Assembly: GCA_030834835.1 (NCBI GenBank)
Contig: JAUQXD010001372.1
Coordinates: 1-8,993 of the forward strand
DNA: 8,993 bases
DNA from: Thermoflexales bacterium
Lineage (GTDB): Bacteria > Chloroflexota > Anaerolineae > Fen-1058
Direction of reading: 5' to 3'
The position numbers were made by a program, and so were the translations under genes. Shown here piece after piece: positions 7,264-8,993 of this stretch. The notes under the pieces are model-generated. The model was not told the DNA's origin. It made no database searches and saw only the letters and a program-made list of their open reading frames with translations. The stretch's first letter is position 1. Every line of letters starts with the position of its first letter.

Positions 7264-7449
7264 TCAATCTTCACCTTCGCTATCGTCAGCGTCGTTGTCA
7301 TCTGACTCCCATTCCCCCAGCTGCTCCAATAGCGCCTGCCGCTCTGCTTCCTCCCGCTCTATCTCCGCCTGCCTGCGCTTCGCCCGTTCTTTCTCCGCCT
7401 GGAGTTCAGCTAACACATCTGGCGTACCATATCCACCTAGGGTGCTCAT
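7264..7449 (-). CDS. Small acidic coiled-coil protein, 61 residues
   Basis: Function unknown. Residues 11-45 are a run of Glu, Arg, Lys, Gln, Ala and Leu with Leu/Ile/Ala spaced as in a coiled coil. Residues 47-61 are almost entirely Asp, Glu and Ser, forming a strongly acidic, probably disordered tail. It has no membrane segment, cysteines or metal motif. The start is well supported: AGGAGG lies 9 bases upstream of the ATG at 7449. It begins 52 bases after the stop of the membrane protein gene (8092..7502), which suggests one transcript. It could be a cytosolic partner of that protein, which also has basic and charged helical parts. Low complexity means sequence searches may match unrelated coiled coils. 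Confidence 0.7.
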   Translation of the reverse strand: MSTLGGYGTPDVLAELQAEKERAKRRQAEIEREEAERQALLEQLGEWESDDNDADDSEGED

Positions 7450-7458
7450 TGGAATGTG

Positions 7459-7464
7459 CCTCCT
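7459..7464 (-). promoter_or_regulatory. Strong Shine-Dalgarno of the 61-residue protein
   Basis: Minus-strand AGGAGG, a full-length anti-SD match, 9 bases before the ATG at 7449. This is the main evidence that the small gene is real. Confidence 0.7.
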
Positions 7465-7480
7465 GGATCAAGAGATCGTC

Positions 7481-7502
7481 ACCCGGTTCATAGGAAACGG
7501 GT
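7481..7502 (-). repeat. Intergenic hairpin abutting a stop codon
   Basis: ACCCGGTTC (7481-7489) and GAAACGGGT (7494-7502) pair at 8 of 9 positions around a 4-base loop. It starts at the last base of the TGA that ends the membrane protein gene and precedes the ribosome site of the 61-residue gene. It may adjust relative expression or mRNA stability of the two genes. It has no U-run. Confidence 0.45.
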
Positions 7503-8092
7503 CAAGTCGTGTGAGTTTGCCGACGCCGATTTCGACGCATTTGATAGGCCATCATTCGCAGCTGTTCTCGTTTCAATTCTCCATAGGATTGCTCGGCGTA
7601 GGCGATAACCTCGGCTGGATAGGGAACCAGCGAGGTGGTTTCAGAGAAGTTTCCATCATGCCACTTCCTCACCAACGCCCTATATCCGGCGTGATGCGCG
7701 CTGAAGGCTTTAAGGCATGCGGGCATTGCTTCTTCTCGAATGAGATGGGCCTTGTGGATCAGAATCTGTTGTAACTCTTCATTTAAGGGCATGAAGACTT
7801 CCTCAACCCAAATCTGCCATTCAGAAACGGCCTCAACGCTCAGCGGAGCATCCTCATTAATGAATTGCCAGCCCAGGTTGGCGGCCCGCGCCTGAAGTGC
7901 TTGAAAGAGCGCGTTGCCGGTTTGGGTGATGACAAACAGCGGCCCGTACAGTTCATTTAACTGGGCCGTCACCAGCTGCAATCGTTCTGACCGACGTGAA
8001 ATCGCAAGGCTGTTGAGATAGGTAGCCAGGTAGCCGATAAATGCAAGGGCGATTGTAACGATGAGTGCAACGACCTCGATTCCAATCTGCAT
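7502..8092 (-). CDS. Single-pass membrane protein of unknown function
   Basis: A 196-residue protein numbered from the ATG at 8092. That start is preferred because GAGGAGG lies 8 bases upstream, and because the TTG extension to 8173 adds residues without a signal. Residues 4-27 are a hydrophobic membrane helix, followed by a basic SRRSER stretch (32-37), so the rest is expected in the cytoplasm. The soluble part has a QLNELYGPLF segment (44-53), a WQIWVEEVFMPLNEEL segment (92-107), then an HLIREEAMP helix (116-124) and SAHHAGYRALVRKWHDGNFS (131-150). I recall similar LYGPL / FMPLNE patterns in uncharacterised bacterial proteins but know no function. The C-terminus is very basic (RRNRRRQ, 186-192). 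No catalytic motif is seen. It is probably co-transcribed with the acidic coiled-coil gene. Confidence 0.78.
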   Translation of the reverse strand: MQIGIEVVALIVTIALAFIGYLATYLNSLAISRRSERLQLVTAQLNELYGPLFVITQTGNALFQALQARAANLGWQFINEDAPLSVEAVSEWQIWVEEVFMPLNEELQQILIHKAHLIREEAMPACLKAFSAHHAGYRALVRKWHDGNFSETTSLVPYPAEVIAYAEQSYGELKREQLRMMAYQMRRNRRRQTHTT

Positions 8093-8100
8093 ACCCTTGA

Positions 8101-8107
8101 CCTCCTC
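8101..8107 (-). promoter_or_regulatory. Shine-Dalgarno deciding the membrane protein start
   Basis: Minus-strand GAGGAGG is 8 bases from the ATG at 8092..8090 and directly precedes the hydrophobic helix. The longer TTG frame from 8173 has no comparable site. Confidence 0.7.
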
Positions 8108-8258
8108 AGGGGGTAACTGATAGTTGTGGCTGAGGTCCAATGCGGCAGCACCCAACACCACCGCCGAGATCAACCGCCATCGAATCGACCACCCTCAACG
8201 CCGCGCCAACGCCGGCAGGATCGGCGGCCGGCGGCATGGCGCGAAGGGCCCCTCTTTC

Positions 8259-8355
8259 GCCTGGCGCGCCCCGGCGCTCGCCAAGCGCGCCTCCGCCGCT
8301 TTGCGGCGGGCAAGGCGTGCGCTGGATAGGGCGTGGGGGACGCGCTATGTTAGGC
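8259..8355. repeat. Long imperfect palindrome with attC-like R box
   Basis: The core is a perfect hairpin, CCGCCGC (8293-8299), TTT loop, GCGGCGG (8303-8309). Outside it further pairings follow in order: GCCT with AGGC, GCGC with GCGC (8285-8292 against 8313-8322), CCCC with GGGG, GCGCG with CGCGC, and GCCT (8259-8262) with AGGC (8352-8355), with bulges mostly on the right arm. The right end is GTTAGGC (8349-8355), matching the integron R-box consensus GTTRRRY. The opposite arm lacks the required AAC, so a canonical attC is not supported. Confidence 0.5.
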
Positions 8356-8422
8356 CCGCTTAACCACGGGCACGAACAGCCTGTGCCTTTGTGTTGTGCG
8401 CGCGTTGGTCTGAGTCGCCCAG

Positions 8423-8920
8423 TTATCCCAGAACCTGTTTCAGGGCCCCGTAAGTCATGCTGTCACTCATGCTTTCGACAAATCGGATGTTATCTGGAAC
8501 GCCACTGGCAAGAGCATTGTGCAAGAGAATGGGCGTCAGGTCTAGGTCTTGTGCGCCGCGATAGGTGGACAGGACACAATACTCGGCGCAAAAGCCAGTA
8601 ATGATGATGGTGTCCACCGCGCGTTTCTGCAACTCGCCCGCCAGCGGGGTCTTGTTGAACGCGTTCCCATAGGTCTTGCAGACGTGCACGTCGGAGTCGA
8701 GGATGTTCAATTGTTCCGGCAATTCAAACGCTGCTTCACCAGGAACGATGTTATCCTCTTGATCCATGTGTTGCACACAAATGACCGGCAGATGTTTTTC
8801 CCTGAACAGGGCGATGGCTGCGTTGATGTACTCGATGGCCTTCTCAAGCGACTGGCTCGTGGCCGCATCGTTTTCATAGAAGGCGTTTTGGATATCCACG
8901 ACTAAAAGAGCGGGCTTCAT
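8423..8920 (-). CDS. Isochorismatase-family cysteine hydrolase
   Basis: A complete 165-residue cytosolic hydrolase of the isochorismatase-like superfamily, slightly shorter than the usual 170-220. The catalytic triad is visible: D9 in LLVVDIQNAF (5-14), K82 in CKTYGNAF (81-88), and the nucleophile C115 in ITGFCAEYCVLSTYRGA (107-123). The metal-binding Asp/His cluster of nicotinamidases is not evident, so it is more likely a generic amidase or hydrolase of this fold than PncA. The start at 8920 has AAGGTG 5 bases upstream. No partner genes nearby suggest its substrate: the siderophore and phenazine genes that accompany true isochorismatases are absent. Confidence 0.92.
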   Translation of the reverse strand: MKPALLVVDIQNAFYENDAATSQSLEKAIEYINAAIALFREKHLPVICVQHMDQEDNIVPGEAAFELPEQLNILDSDVHVCKTYGNAFNKTPLAGELQKRAVDTIIITGFCAEYCVLSTYRGAQDLDLTPILLHNALASGVPDNIRFVESMSDSMTYGALKQVLG

Positions 8921-8963
8921 GTGCGCACCTTATGTAGGATGGATGTTAGCGTTTGCCTTTGTT

Positions 8964-8980
8964 GACAACGGTTGGTTGTC
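8964..8980. promoter_or_regulatory. Inverted repeat upstream of the cysteine hydrolase
   Basis: GACAAC (8964-8969) and GTTGTC (8975-8980) form a perfect 6-bp inverted repeat around a 5-base spacer, 44-60 bases upstream of the ATG at 8920. Position and shape fit a repressor operator overlapping the promoter. A minus-strand TTGTCA within it (8968..8963) resembles a -35 box but lacks a properly spaced -10. Confidence 0.3.
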
Positions 8981-8993
8981 CTGTGGTAGGCGG

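Larger units (their letters stand above)
8093..8422. other. GC-rich gene-free gap with nested inverted repeats
   Basis: A 330-base region between the isochorismatase-like gene and the membrane protein gene. The frames across it are shadows or weak TTG extensions. It holds a long imperfect palindrome (8259-8355), a 5-bp hairpin GCCCG/CGGGC (8354-8371), and the ribosome site of the next gene. No promoter could be identified with confidence. Confidence 0.55.

Noticed and set aside
7214..7774. 186-codon plus-strand frame
   Set aside because: It runs antisense to the acidic coiled-coil and membrane protein genes, both with strong ribosome sites; its Ser-rich start is the reverse complement of the acidic and charged codons.
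8193..8355. Canonical integron attC site on the minus strand (GCCTAAC at 8355..8349 paired with a distal GTT near 8199..8193)
   Set aside because: The distal box does not match GTTRRRY, similar sites are missing after the other genes, and no integrase is in the window.
5282..8920. PhzF-family and isochorismatase-family genes suggesting a phenazine pathway
   Set aside because: They are more than 2 kb apart with unrelated genes between, no other phenazine genes are present, and both are large generic families.

Overview
The window suggests a member of the Chloroflexota (Anaerolineae or Caldilineae-like). The clearest sign is the large exported protein at 1982..4804, which joins a YLPLI motif to a Thr-Pro repeat linker, a combination I associate with secreted proteins of that phylum. 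The surrounding DNA is GC-rich: a hand count of bases 3301-3360 gives 37 G+C of 60. No rRNA, tRNA, CRISPR array or transposase was seen. The taxonomic placement is an inference from one protein and from general appearance.

All nine genes I can support lie on the minus strand, so transcription runs from high to low coordinates. In that order they are: an isochorismatase-family cysteine hydrolase (8920..8423); a gene-poor, palindrome-rich gap; a single-pass membrane protein of unknown function (8092..7502) followed closely by a 61-residue acidic coiled-coil protein (7449..7264); a class I SAM methyltransferase (7023..6256); a PhzF-family protein (6118..5282); an 87-residue hypothetical protein (5153..4890); the exported LTD / phospholipase D / CAP protein (4804..1982); a gap of about 390 bases; a GT32-type glycosyltransferase (1590..760); and a GT25-type glycosyltransferase (731..1) that runs off the left edge.

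Two groups look like real transcription units. GT32 and GT25 are 28 bases apart and belong to a surface polysaccharide or capsule locus that continues to the left. Their DNA is lower in GC (bases 601-660 have 29 G+C of 60), which hints at a different origin from their neighbours. The membrane protein and the acidic coiled-coil protein are 52 bases apart, and each has a strong Shine-Dalgarno sequence. The 87-residue protein may be co-transcribed with the exported LTD/PLD/CAP protein. The remaining genes are single, functionally unrelated enzymes separated by GC-rich gaps of roughly 130-330 bases. That gives a cassette-like or accessory-region feel, but no canonical integron attC site could be confirmed.

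Shine-Dalgarno evidence changes several starts. The exported protein, the PhzF protein and the membrane protein each have a longer TTG-initiated frame, but an internal ATG with a strong ribosome binding site is the better start. The most unusual gene is the exported protein, whose domain order (membrane anchor, lamin-tail domain, two PLD domains, Thr-Pro linker, CAP domain, C-terminal beta domain) I do not recognise as a standard architecture.
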